DNA from: Rehmannia glutinosa
Taxonomy: Eukaryota; Streptophyta; Magnoliopsida; Lamiales; Orobanchaceae
DNA length: 64,000 nucleotides
NCBI GenBank assembly: GCA_016081115.2
Contig: JABTTQ020000228.1
Span: 372,001 to 436,000, forward strand
Direction of reading: 5' to 3'
The translations under genes were made by a program, and so were the position numbers. The notes under the pieces are model-generated. The model ran no database searches, had not been told where the DNA came from, and saw only the letters and a program-made list of their open reading frames with translations. This document shows, one piece after another, positions 10,382 through 21,668 of this stretch (positions are counted from its first letter, which is position 1; every line of letters starts with the position of its first letter).

Positions 10382-11606
10382 AGTCTCAAAGTTGAAGCGA
10401 CAGTTGAGTTATCCAATGACTGGAGCTGACTCAAGTCACCTGGGGTAAAGACAGTAGTCTAGTCAAGACAACTGACTTAGATACGTTTATTAAAGTCAAT
10501 AATATTACTCAATATAGTAATATGTCAAAGTTGTCAGGTCTAAAGTGTTAGTCCCAGAATTGTGCAAAAGGATAAACCAATGGGAAACACTGCACCTTGT
10601 GTTAGGCACTGCAATCTTTGCGAAGACATTTAATACGAGGAAATGTCAACATCATGGACTGCAACAAGATAAGCCAACGAACAAAAGTGACATTTGAAAT
10701 TAGTCTATCTCTTCAACGGGCAAAATTTCAATGTGTACTATAAAAGGCTGAGGAAGTTATTGATAAGAGGTGACCTGAACCACGAACAAGCAAGCAATAT
10801 TCAAGCATTTAACCTGCAATCTTCTCATAAACATTCAAGCAATTCCTCAAGCCTAAAACTCGAAGGAAATCGATCCAACACAAGCTGTGAAGGAAAGACA
10901 ACTTCAAATCTATTGAAGAGGAAACTTTTGAAGAATCAAAAGGGGTCTAATTTCCAAGTCAGGATTGTAGGAAGGTTCAAGGTCGAACCAGTATCAAGTT
11001 TGTTGGAGGGCTTCGTGATCAAATCCAAGAACTTGAGAAGTGGTGAAGTAGCAAAGCATTTACCGCCTGCGTGAAAAAGCCGAGTCGCAAGAGAAATCGT
11101 TTGTGTGATCAAGGTGTCTCTCGGACTATTCACCACTTTGTAAACTGATCTATTACATAGTGGATTCCTCCAGTAGTTGGAGAAGAGAGGATTAGAAGAA
11201 TTACCCCATCTTCGAACCTCTATAAAATATTTGTGTTATTTATTTTCTTGCATAGTTACATTATATCTGTTGTTAGAATCATATTTGTTATCCAACTGAT
11301 TAATAACCAAGTACTAAAAATCAAGTGTTAAAAATAAACTTAAGTCAAATCAAAGGGTGTTAAGTCTTCCGCTGTTAAAAACCAATTAGCCAAGTTACGT
11401 ATTTGGCTTGAGCAGCCGAGTTATACTATCAACAGCTTTGTAGAGTCTATTGAGTGGGTAACTCAGTTGAAAAGCTAACTTAGTTGTCCATCAAGGACAC
11501 AGTTGCTTGAGTCAACTCTGCTGAATTAATTTAAAATGACTAAATCGAAAATTTGGTAAGGTTCAACCCCCCTTCTAAACCTTACTCACACTTCTTGGGA
11601 CCTACA
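10382..11606 (+). repeat. 5' LTR of element D
   Basis: Matches the reverse complement of 58126-60240 along its whole length, apart from an insertion in that copy. It ends ...GGGACCTACA directly before the PBS. The first base of the expected TGTCT start is changed. It interrupts the reverse transcriptase of element C. Confidence 0.8.
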
Positions 11607-11732
11607 AGTGGTATCGAGCGGTTGGTTCATTGAGCCTTCCATGACCAGTTCTTGAACTAGATCTCTATCTTTTTCAAAAAGTTTTAAACACTTGTATTTT
11701 CAAAATCTTTCATTTTAAGCAAAGTTATTATC

Positions 11733-12455
11733 ATGGAATCAAATCTGACACACATTCCTATGTTCACTGTTGAAGAATTTGATGATTGGAAAATTCGTAT
11801 GCAGGCTCATCTATCTTCTTTACATGATGAAATGTGGCTTGTGATAGAGGATGGGACACTGCAAATACTAAAATTGAACACGATCAGAATCAGAATCGAG
11901 CGGTGAAGGAGAAGAAGCGATTCTTTGAAGCAAGACCAGCCATGGTTGAAAAACCAAGGACTGAGTGGACCAATGAAAATAGGAAGAGATACAACTTGGA
12001 CAATATGGCCAAGGACATACTCTACAAGACACTGGACAAAGCATGTTCAATAAAGTCAAATCTTGCAAATCTGCAAAAGAAATCTGGATTAAACTAACTT
12101 TAATTTGTGAAGAATCAGAACAAATTAAAGAAAATAAATTGTCTGTTGTTGTTCAAAAGTTTGAAATTTTCAAAATGCTTGCAGGTGAAACCATGGATCA
12201 ACTGGATGCCAGATTCACTGAAATCACAAATGAGCTTTCAGCTCTTGGGAAGGAATATACACAAAAGAAAAAGTGTATGAAGATCTTAAGAAGCCTCCCA
12301 GCTGAATGGGAAATGAAGACTATGGCCCTGAGACATTCAATGTACCTCTGAAGAACATCTAACCATGAGCTATTCTCAGACCTCAAAGCCTATGAGTTTG
12401 AGCTGAGAAGGAAAGAGCAAGAGAAGACATTTGTACCCAAGACATGTGTGAAAAT
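11733..12455 (+). pseudogene. Copia gag (UBN2 type), broken
   Basis: The ATG at 11733 opens a frame with F..WK..MQAHL.....W.VIEDG and ends at a stop near 11905. Further gag blocks continue in other frames: EKPRTEW...NLDNMAKDILYKTLDK, then AKEIW.KL...CE...QIKENKLSV, and LGKEY...KCMKILRSLPAEWE.KTMA. This is the conserved gag-polypeptide region of plant copia elements. At least two frameshifts and a 3' truncation are visible. No zinc knuckle remains. Confidence 0.8.
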
Positions 12456-12466
12456 ACTAAACCCTG

Positions 12467-12640
12467 CCAGTGCTAGAAATTCCGAACGCGTTTGGACGTT
12501 CTTTGAGATAAATCCCCTTGTTGTTTGATCATCCATGCTTCTTTTGACACACGACTCATTACTATGACTCTAGACTCAATATAGATGGCTTCCAATTGGG
12601 TGTAATCGCTCGATTCTTGATGATTCTAGGTCGCAATGCT
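12467..12640 (-). repeat. LTR fragment related to 32146-32979
   Basis: On the minus strand this stretch resembles about 32330-32450 (shared words CACTGGCAGGGTTTAGTATT and ACGTCCAAACGCGT). It is a degraded fragment of the same, probably Ty3/gypsy, LTR family. 12641-12815 has no recognised similarity. Confidence 0.55.
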
Positions 12641-12815
12641 CGTATTTATCACAAAATCACTCCAAATACCCTTAAATTCCTACAAAACGAGCAAATCGTA
12701 ATACCTTTTCCACAAAGAGCAAATATATACCATTTCATATGAGTTATTGCATGTTTATAAATAATTATAGCCATAAATATGTCCTAAAATACATGCAAAA
12801 CTCACATTAAACATT

Positions 12816-12895
12816 GATCAAATAAAGTTAGCCCGCAATCACTCTAATTAATTCTTAAATAATCCATAATCATGGAGTGATATTGGTTTCCTTAA
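12816..12895 (-). repeat. Second copy of the element C LTR end
   Basis: About 80 bp match 931-988 plus 8795-8820 with few changes. It may be the other LTR end of element C, but no PBS lies next to it, so its relation is uncertain. Confidence 0.5.
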
Positions 12896-13103
12896 CACCT
12901 TTGTATAGTTTTCATCTCATTTAAGTTTTCCCCACTTTTTACTATTTGAGATTTGTAAATCATGTTTGTTTTACTCAATCTTATTAAAAATATTATGTTT
13001 TCAACTTTTCATTTTCAATTCTCAATGCTATATTATCAATTTTCACACATGTATTATATTAATGGGACCCACAACAACCATAACTAATCAATTTAATCTC
13101 ATA

Positions 13104-13363
13104 CTCCTTCCGCCCCAATAAGATAGATTCTTTTTCGTCCGTCCCAAATTATAAGTTTTTCTTTAGAGTATTAACTACACAACAATAGAGTAAACTACCC
13201 ATATTTAATTCACTTTGCTTGAAACTAACAATGATATCGCAATCTAATGAATGGGTAAAATAGAAAAACTATGAAAAAATATTATAATCCCAAATATATT
13301 TATTATGTTTTCTTAATATATGTGAAATACTATACTTGACCATCTTAGAAGGGACGGAGGAAG
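13104..13363. mobile_element. Stowaway MITE
   Basis: 260 bp with inverted termini CTCCTTCCGCCCC / GGGACGGAGGAAG, flanked by TA (13102-13103, 13364-13365). These are the hallmarks of Tc1/mariner-type Stowaway MITEs. Confidence 0.9.
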
Positions 13364-13489
13364 TATTACATAAGTGAGACTCACTATTATCACTTATAAT
13401 CAAATAAATTATCATTTCTAAATTAAAATTTCAAAGTGGATCCCACCACTAATAATTTCATCCAACTATATATTATTACTTGAGCAAAA

Positions 13490-14743
13490 TAATTGTTGCC
13501 CTCCGAATTATTCGGGTTTTTTTTATATTGCCACCTAAACCTTTTTTTAAGACACTTTACCTCATGAAGTTCAAGGGTTTTGCACATAGCCTCCTAGGTC
13601 TTGTCGGTGGCGGAATGTTCCACCGTAATTTTGTCATGTGCCATGCATGTGGGGGAAAAATTGTTATTTGGTCAAATTATAACAAATTTATTGCACTTTG
13701 CCATCTAAATTTTGCGCGATTGATATTTTGCCATATGAACTTTGAGCGATTTACACTTTATCACCTCAGTTTAAACAAAAAATTAAAAATTTATATGTAT
13801 ATACATTTATTTTACATATTTTAAAATTTCTTAATAAAATTAAATAAATTGAACTAGTATTCACTTTAATAAATTATATTATCAACAACATTATTTTATA
13901 TTTTTTTCTTTTGTAGAATTGTAGAATTAAAGTTTACTTCCTTGATTTACTTAATTAGTGAATAAAAAGTATGAAACTAATGTTAATCCAATTTAACAAA
14001 TGACAAATAAAAAGTATACATAATTATATATCCATTTTGAGGTAAATAAAATAATATACGTAGGCAAATAAAAATTCTAATATATTAGAACAAATTTTCA
14101 TAAAGAAAATATAGTACGTAATAATAAGTTTGAACCATAGTTAAAAATTCTATACTATATTTTAAAAGTAGAAATAATGCATTTCATTAAAGTTGTAATA
14201 CTTTTACATTCGAGATTTACTTGAATTTATAGAAATAATTTTTAAATTGTATTATAATATTATAAAATTGACATTGGTTTATATTTATAATTTCATCACT
14301 TCAAAGTTCATAAAATTAGTTCTTTTCCCAAATTTGATGTAAAATATTAAATTAAATAAGCTAAAAAGGAAGAAAATGTAAAATAATTGTATTGATAATA
14401 TATTTTATTGAAGTGAATATTAGTTAAATTTAATTTTTTAAAAAAATTAAAAAATAAATGTATACGAATAATTTTTTGATTTTTATTAAACCGGGAGGTA
14501 AAACGTAAATTGCTCAAAGTTAATATGGCAAAATAACAATCACACAAAGTTTAGATGACAAAGTGCAATAACATTAGTATTATTTGCGTCAAATGGCAAG
14601 ATTAGGTGGAATATTCCCCGCCGACAAGACCCAGGAGGCTATGTGCAAAACTCTTGAACTTCAAGAGGTAACGTGTCCTAAAAAAAAAAAAAAATTAGGT
14701 GGCAAAGTCGAAAAAACCGAATAGTTCGGAGGGCAAATTTTTT
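13490..14743. mobile_element. Fold-back transposon with about 270-bp inverted ends
   Basis: The left arm (about 13490-13780) is inverted in the right arm (about 14485-14743). Shared words include TTGCCCTCCGAA, CTATGTGCAAAACTC and GGTCTTGTCGG. The middle is AT-rich and non-coding. Length and structure suit a non-autonomous DNA element; no clear target duplication was found, so the superfamily is open. Confidence 0.75.
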
Positions 14744-14804
14744 TTCCTCATATTACTTTACTAACAACACCATTTTAGTGGGTTCGTTGGTTACATAAAT
14801 TATA

Positions 14805-15054
14805 CTCCATCTGTCCCAAATATATAGTCCACTATTTCTTTTTGGGATGTCTCAAATATAGTTCACTTTCTATATTTACTAGTACTTTTTCCATTCTTTT
14901 ACTATTATACCCCTATTCAATATGCATTATATAATTTACACTATTCATTAAATAAGGGCAAATCAAGTAAACAGTTAACATATTTGTAGTTTCTAATATT
15001 TTTCTTAATCTGTGAGAAAAGTTAAACTCGACTATATATTTGGGACGGAGAAAG
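14805..15054. mobile_element. Stowaway MITE
   Basis: 250 bp, termini CTCCATCTGTCCCAAATATA / TATATTTGGGACGGAGAAAG, flanked by TA (14803-14804 and 15055-15056). Confidence 0.9.
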
Positions 15055-15506
15055 TATATATTATCTTATCACATCTTTCAATAAAAAAAAATCAACAAAA
15101 AATACTAAACCAATCATCTTCTCAAATTTCACCCTATATATTCTTTTTAGGGCATCAACAGTGCTAGGTTCTTCAGCAGGTTTTTGAAGTGAAAAACCTT
15201 CCCAAAAAAGTTGATCCCATTGTGAGCTTAAGCTTTTTATTTTCCCAAAAAAAAAACGGTATCTTTAACATGGTACCACTTCATCTCAATTAAAAAAAGA
15301 AAGAAAAACAGAAATGGTGGCTAGTGGACTTTTGTATCCTATTTCTTATATATACATTTTTATATTTTACATTTAAAATGTAAACATTCAATTGGCTGAT
15401 TTAAGTTGCAGTTTTTTTAACATTACAATTTGTCCGTTTGATTTTATTATATATATTCAACAGATACATTATAAAATATATATTATATTCGACAAATATA
15501 TTATAA
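15055..15506. other. AT-rich non-coding stretch
   Basis: Only AT-rich sequence and homopolymer runs between two transposons. I see no gene in it. Confidence 0.5.
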
Positions 15507-16118
15507 GGGCACCCACAATGGGGGAAAATTGGAGGGGATATTTCTCCAAATATCCCCATCAAATATTTCATTACTATTGTGGCTGAAATATTTTGGTGAG
15601 GTGTAAAATATTCGGTGCTTAGTTTGTATCCAGACATTTGAATAGTAACAAAAATGTAAAACAAATGCAGTTCAGGGGGCGTGACATTGTCCCCGTTGCA
15701 CGCTGGAGTTTCACTTTTTTGCTTTGTATTTTATTTGTTTTTTAAATAAGCTTTTAAATTGTAATTGCCCTTCATTTCATGAGTTTTTTTATTGTTCAAA
15801 TATGTAATTTTTTTGCGGCAGTGGAACGGTTTAAATGAGTTTATATTATTTTTTTTTTAATTTTTTGAAATAGTTTGTTCTAAACGGCCATTTTCTAACG
15901 TCTATTTTGATTTCATTTTTAAAAGGCAAATGGAAGAACCGTTGAGTGTAACGGCTATTTGTAATGTCATATTTTTTTTGGGGGGGGGGGAAATTTACCT
16001 ATAATTATTTGGAAAAATGTTATATTCATTCCAACATTCTTCCAATTTTATAGCTTGTGATATTTTTTTATTTTTTTTTATTACATTTGTATTATATATT
16101 TGATTTTTTTTATCCGAA

Positions 16119-16382
16119 ATGGATAAAAATTACAATGGGTCTTTTAGGGATTTGTTGAATTCTCCAAATGTCGAAGAAATTGCAAGTGATGAAAATTCTC
16201 GAGTTCCTCCTAATCTTCAATATTCTCAATTTTATGCTCCGGCACAATACCCACAAAATTTCCACATTTTTTTACATGAACCACCATATTCTCAAAATTT
16301 TCTAAATTATCAAATTTTTTCGAATAATGTCCATCGAGCTCCGTTTTATACATGTCCAGCGGAATATGGGCCACTTTTGTGA
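16119..16382 (+). pseudogene. Harbinger ORF1-like N-terminal fragment
   Basis: An ATG-started 87-codon frame rich in Asn, Pro, Tyr and Phe (SRVPPNLQYSQFYAPAQYP). This resembles the low-complexity N-terminal region of plant Harbinger accessory proteins. The Myb/trihelix part one would expect downstream is absent; the frame runs directly into transposase sequence in another frame. Confidence 0.5.
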
Positions 16383-16390
16383 AGAGTTTC

Positions 16391-16609
16391 TCTTGTCCCC
16401 ATGATCCAAAGAGAAATAGATTTAAGGACAGACAAGAGGTTGCAAGAAAAAATGTCGAACGGGCAATTGGGTTGCTCCAATCTCATTGGGCAATTATCAG
16501 AGGTCCAGGGCGACATTGGTTTATGGATAAATGCAAAGAAATCATGCATATATACATTATTTTACATAACATGATTGTTGAGGACAAAGGGCATGCTATA
16601 TCCATTTGA
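16391..16609 (+). pseudogene. Harbinger transposase C-terminal remnant
   Basis: The frame gives RKNVERAIGLLQSHWAIIRG, then a Trp/Met region and IYIILHNMIVEDKG. These are the last conserved blocks of the plant PIF/Harbinger transposase (DDE_Tnp_4 / plant transposon protein). The final catalytic Glu region may be included, but the two Asp-bearing blocks are deleted. It is catalytically dead. Confidence 0.82.
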
Positions 16610-17130
16610 GGACAAAGGTTCAACTTCAACCCCAGAATTTAATAAATATATCCGGCGAAATTCTGAGTTACGTGATAGTCAAGTGCATCATCAGCTTCGT
16701 CACGATTTGGTAGAACACATTTGGGAAAGATGCGGCGGTGATCCGTGAATGAAAAAAATATCAACTACTGAAGTATTTAGTTAATTTACATTCTACTTTG
16801 TCAAACGTTTGTACTACTATATTGTACCATTTACATTTAAATTTATCAAAATAAACCTTTTATATTAAATTTATTTTGATAGATAATTATCAAATAAGGT
16901 AAATTTATATAATTATCAAAATATGTAAAATAAATTTAATATAAACTAAAGATATTAATAAAAATAATGTCAAAATATTAATGAAGTAATAGTGGGACCC
17001 ATAAATATGTGATTGATGGGATATTTGATTGTGGGTTGTGGGATATTTAGGATAGTGGGATATTTGATTGATGAAGTGGACTAATGGACCCAAATATTTG
17101 TAAGAAATGCACCCACCATTGTGGGTGCCC

Positions 17131-18224
17131 TAAAACATATATTATATCTATATATAATATATATGTATCTATAATATGTATATGTATAAAACATATTTTA
17201 ATTGATATAAAATATAAATTCTATATATTTATATAAATATAAGTAATACATATTTATATATAATATAAAATATAATAAAAGATACGTGATATTATGGTGA
17301 GGAGTCGGTCCACCAAAAAGTCGTTTACAGGTTTTTAGATTGTAAAGAGAAATGTGGGTTTTGTTTATAGATTCTTATAATGTGGCTTCGTGGGCTCCAC
17401 AAGAAAGTAGGGTTGTAGAGATTTTTAGAAGTGTGACATTGGATATGCCCTTAGAACCAAACATATTTTCACGTTTGCACATGTTCAATATAAAAAAATT
17501 ATGTATTTCCAAGTCCAATTTCCAGTTTCTAGTGTTTGAAAATGAATTTTCAAACTTTATTGATTTTCGTGTGAAAATTAGGAATATGTTTGGTTTGTTG
17601 TCTAAATTTCTGTTTGAAAATGAGAATATGTTTGGATATAGATTTTCAAATGTATTTTGACATAGGTTTACGTAATTGTAGTGTATTTTTACCTAGGTTT
17701 GCGTAATTGAAATGAAAAATTATTTGGTTGTGTTTTTAAAAGAATATTTTCCATAAAAAGGTGAAACTGGAAATGACTTCATTTCTATTGAAAACTTTTG
17801 AAACAAACATAAATCCATCTTCCGGAATAGTTGGAAAGTGGAAAATTGGTGTTGGAAACACAACCATACAAGGCCGTAGGAATGGAATTAGGTTGGAATG
17901 AAATGAATTTAGAAATGAAATAATATTAGGAATGGAATGATGTAGTATTACTATTCTTATGATTGATATGTACAAGGAATAGAGAAATGAATGGATGGCG
18001 AGTTTTTACTTGATTTAAATATCTTGATTGGTAATTATAAATTAATGATAGTAATTGAGAAAATAATTTTAAAGTATCAAATTCTCTTAAATAAGATTTT
18101 TTAAATAAATTTTATTAAATATGTTATTCTTAAATTGATATAAGATTATTTTAGTGTGTGCTAAATAATATATATATAGATTTATATCTGTGATATCAAA
18201 AATATTTTATATAATATTTTTTAG
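17131..18224. other. AT-rich non-coding stretch with a dispersed repeat
   Basis: About 17500-17880 repeats the sequence found at 25710-26090 (AAGTCCAATTTC.AGTTTCTA, TATGTTTGGTTTGTTG, TGTATTTTGACATAG). This looks like a decayed non-autonomous transposon. The rest is AT-rich with TA repeats at 17140-17280. No gene seen. Confidence 0.5.
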
Positions 18225-18505
18225 GGATAATTACAAAAACACCCCTGAGATTTGGGCTAATTACCCAAAAATCCAGAGATGTTTTAAAATTACAAAAAAC
18301 CCCATCAGGTTTGATTATGTGTTAAATTTAAGGGGGTAACTATAGTATTTTTATAAATATTAGGGGGTGTTTTGATATTTTTTTTGCTTATGAAGGGGGA
18401 AAATGTAAGACAGAATCAAACCTCAAGGGTCTTTTTGTAATTTTAAAAAATCTCTGGGTTTTTATGTAATTATCCCAAACCTTAGGGGTATTTTTGTAAA
18501 TATAT
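18225..18505. mobile_element. MITE with TTACAAAAACACCCCTGAG ends
   Basis: About 280 bp. The left end reads TTACAAAAACACCCCTGAG; the right end is its near inverse (CTTAGGGGTATTTTTGTAA). A relative lies at 54370-54840 in the first intron of GLR copy B. Confidence 0.75.
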
Positions 18506-18900
18506 ATATTTTTAATAAAAAATATAGAAAATCAACAAAAGAATTATATATCAAAATTTTGATTTAACTATTAAATATTGATAGAAATTGACTATGATTT
18601 ATTAAACTATTAAATATAACTTATATTTAAATTATAAATAATTTTTTTATTTATAATACTACTTTTCGAAAATATAGATTATATCCAACATTTTTAGTCA
18701 TTTATAGAAAGATAATTTTATTAAAAATAAAATTTAAGTTATTCTTGATGATTGAGAATAACTAAACTCATGGGGGAGAGTACGAATAGTCATTTCCTTA
18801 CTTTTGGGAATAGGAATTCTCATGAGAATAAGTATTCCCATTACTAAAGCATACCAAGCATGTGAATGGAAATGAAATAAGGAATGATCATTCTATTCCT

Positions 18901-20553
18901 GGCAAAATTGTTTTTTTAGTCCTTTAAGTGGAGTCACTTGGAGATTTGGTCCTTTTTATTTTTGGACTTTGGATTTCGTCCTTTAAATGGAAAAAAATCG
19001 GATTTTTGGTCATGTGACCTGCTACAATAGGTAAAGGTTACCTGCAAATTTGATGTGTAATTTCTTTTTTTTTTTATAAAACTTAATATTTCAATACCAA
19101 TTAACTATGTGGCATCCTACTTGGCAATACATTTAACATATGGGCAAATTGAAGAGAAAAAACAAAAACAAAGACAGAATTCCAACTTAGCATTTTAGTT
19201 TAAAATAAAAAAATTAATTACATATTATATACATCAATAAATATTATATTTAAAACTAAATGTTTGAAGAAATATATTTCATAAAATCGACATTTTACAT
19301 AGTATATTCACTATTCAGAACTCCATCTTGGCATTCTAATTAGAAAAAACACATTTAAATAAATTCATAAAATCGAATAAGAATAATTTATTTTAAAAAC
19401 AAAAAGTAATGTTAAAAATTTATATTTATAAGTAAAAGTATACTTTAATTATTTTTCAAATATCTTAATTTTTAAAATACATCTTTTTTATCATAAGATT
19501 AATTTTTTTAACATCTTTAACTCTTAAAAAGAAGTACATCGTATTTATCATAAATTTAAATAACGCCAATAAAGAACTATATGTAAAATTAAATACATAT
19601 TCTACATTCAATTTTTAAATTCATATTATACATCCAATTTGTTTTTTGGTAATAAAAAAGGAAAATTGGGGGTGGGGGATGGGTAGATCTTCCTCCCCAA
19701 ACCCAGCCCCTCCCAATTCTTCTCTTCAATCACCTTTTTTAGTTTGTGTCCAAGCCAAGCAATAAAGAAGGCACGACTTAATAATGGCGGAAACCGATAG
19801 CCACCTAGGTATTTAATTGTGTACTTAAATATATACATATATGTATGCATAAATGGGTGGGGAGAATCGATGCCTATAGGCGGCGCGGAGGTTGTTCAGT
19901 GTGGTGGTGGCGATGGGCGGCCATGGGCGATTCGTCGTTGGGTGGCGTGTGTTGATTCGGGGATTGCGCGGGGAGGGTTCTCTCCGGGAAGATGAACAGT
20001 CTTCCCCATTTTTCGTCTTTTAATATTTTTTTGTATTTTTGTATTATTTCACTTTTAAAATATCATTATTTACTAAAATGAAACATAATTAGCCTAAAAT
20101 ATATTTTCAATACTTAAATATGATTTTTATAATTATTTGTATTTTTAAAAATCAAGAAATAATTTAAACTAAAATCTATTTTTTATTATTGAATTTTTTA
20201 TGTGTTCATCTAATTATAATTTTTACATTTTATTAGCATCCTTTTGTTTTCAGTGTTTTTTTCTAAATTATTTATGTTTAATAATAATATATTCTGCAAA
20301 CTTCAAAAGAAACCTAATATTTCCGTCCAAAAATCCTACTCATACATCCAAGTCATCACCTTTTTTTATTTTTCATAATTAATATTTTTTTAAAAACTGT
20401 CATGTATGCATGCAGGTCACAATTACCTATCAGAAGAGTCGCGACTAAAAGTCCGGTTTTTTTCCATTTAAAGGACGAAATCCAAAATCCAAAAATAAAA
20501 AGGACTAAATCTCCGAATAGCTCTACTTAAAGGACTAAAAAAACAATTTTACC
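18901..20553. mobile_element. Mutator-like MITE, 10-bp target duplication
   Basis: 1653 bp. The ends GGCAAAATTGTTTTTTTAGT and its inverse extend to roughly 130-bp inverted repeats (18901-19030, 20440-20553). TTCTATTCCT flanks it on both sides (18891-18900, 20554-20563), fitting a Mutator-type insertion. The interior is AT-rich with no transposase. A shorter relative lies at 52260-52753. Confidence 0.85.
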
Positions 20554-20582
20554 TTCTATTCCTACCCATTTCCACGGACCAA

Positions 20583-21668
20583 TCATGCCGTTATAAGCTC
20601 AACCAATCCCCCTTCCTCGCCTAGTGCTCTATTTCCAACTTTTCGGTGAAGAAAAATTTCAATTTTCAGCCACCTGCATATTCTTGTTGAACCCACTCGG
20701 TTCTCACCGGTCATCACTCTAATACGAACCACCAAGCACAATTTTAGGCTCCTATTGGCGGCAAGCCATCCCAGTTTATCAAATAAGGTAATTATTGACT
20801 TCCATTTCTTGTTTATTAATCTTTGTGATTGATGAAGATAGTGGACTTGTGAATAATGTGATTTCATAACCAAAAGAGTGTGTGCGCATATGTTGTTTGA
20901 TGAAATTCCCATACTAATTTACGTTCCTTTTTTTTCCCCCCCTTTTTAATTCGTTCGTGCTGTTAACGAATAGAAATTTCCGATTTTTATTTAGTAACAA
21001 CCGAAACTAACAGATTCAATTTGGATTTTGGTAAATTGCACTACCGGAATTTTGGTTTCTACTCAGTATAACCGAATGCACACCTCTAGACTTGAATGAT
21101 GTTTACATAATTAATTGATTAAGAATAACAAGAAGAAAAAAAATCCATCTAAAGAAACAATTTAATGAAAATATTAGAGTTGAATGTTTTTCAGAAAATA
21201 TTAATCTAGGCGTGCCAAAGAGTATCTAGTTATATATTTACCTTCTATGCATCTACGGGATGTGGATGTGGTGATTTTTTCTTTCTTTGATGTGGTGATT
21301 TTTTGTTTCTTTTTAAAGAAAGTAGAGCATTACTTGCAACATTTACATGCCAAATGTTTTTTTTGGGTTGGGTTGGGGGAGATGGTAGCTGGTAGGAAAT
21401 GATGACTAAGTCTCCAAGATCACCTTCCTCATACTTCTAAATTCTAATGCCTATCTTTGCATGATTTGGTACCTTGTTGCACATTCTAAAAAACCATCTA
21501 GCCATTTATTCTTTTTACAACGCATACTATACCAGGAAAAAGAAAAAAAGCTAAGACATGTCGAATTAGATTTACAATGTACAATACCACATCCACATTA
21601 AGCAGAGGACATCACTCTGACCACCCTTTGTTTTTGACTTTTGAGGTAAACGCTATAAGCGGCCAATC
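20583..21668. other. 3' flank of GLR copy A, duplicated near GLR copy B
   Basis: Matches 47640-48659 in blocks, for example CAACTTTTCGGTGAAGAAAA, GCATATTCTTG and CATCACTCTAATACGA near 20630-20740. It belongs to the segmental duplication that contains the receptor genes. It includes the putative 3' UTR next to 21669. A GTAATT after AATAAG near 20790 would suit a splice donor of an unknown plus-strand leader exon. Confidence 0.55.

Larger units (their letters stand above)
10382..12455 (+). mobile_element. Truncated Ty1/copia element (element D) in element C
   Basis: A 1225-bp LTR (10382-11606) is followed by a PBS-like TGGTATC and a decayed gag, and breaks off near 12455. No pol or 3' LTR follows. 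The same LTR family is found inverted at 58126-60240. The right junction joins a different repeat (CCTGCCAGTGCT from 12468), so the rest was lost by deletion. Confidence 0.75.
15507..17130 (+). mobile_element. PIF/Harbinger deletion derivative
   Basis: 1624 bp with inverted ends GGGCACCCACAATGG / CCATTGTGGGTGCCC and the 3-bp duplication TAA (15504-15506, 17131-17133), as expected for PIF/Harbinger. Inside are the N-terminal part of one ORF (16119-16382) and the C-terminal end of a transposase (about 16391-16609). The transposase core is gone, so the element is non-autonomous. Confidence 0.92.

Noticed and set aside
10694..11074. 126-codon plus-strand ORF
   Set aside because: It lies wholly inside the LTR of element D, and the homologous LTR at 58126-60240 does not keep the frame.
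13480..13824. 114-codon ORF
   Set aside because: It lies in the inverted arm of the fold-back transposon.
19626..19850. 74-codon ORF and a GC-richer patch at 19850-19990
   Set aside because: Interior of the Mutator-like MITE. No domain was recognised; a captured gene fragment is possible but unsupported.
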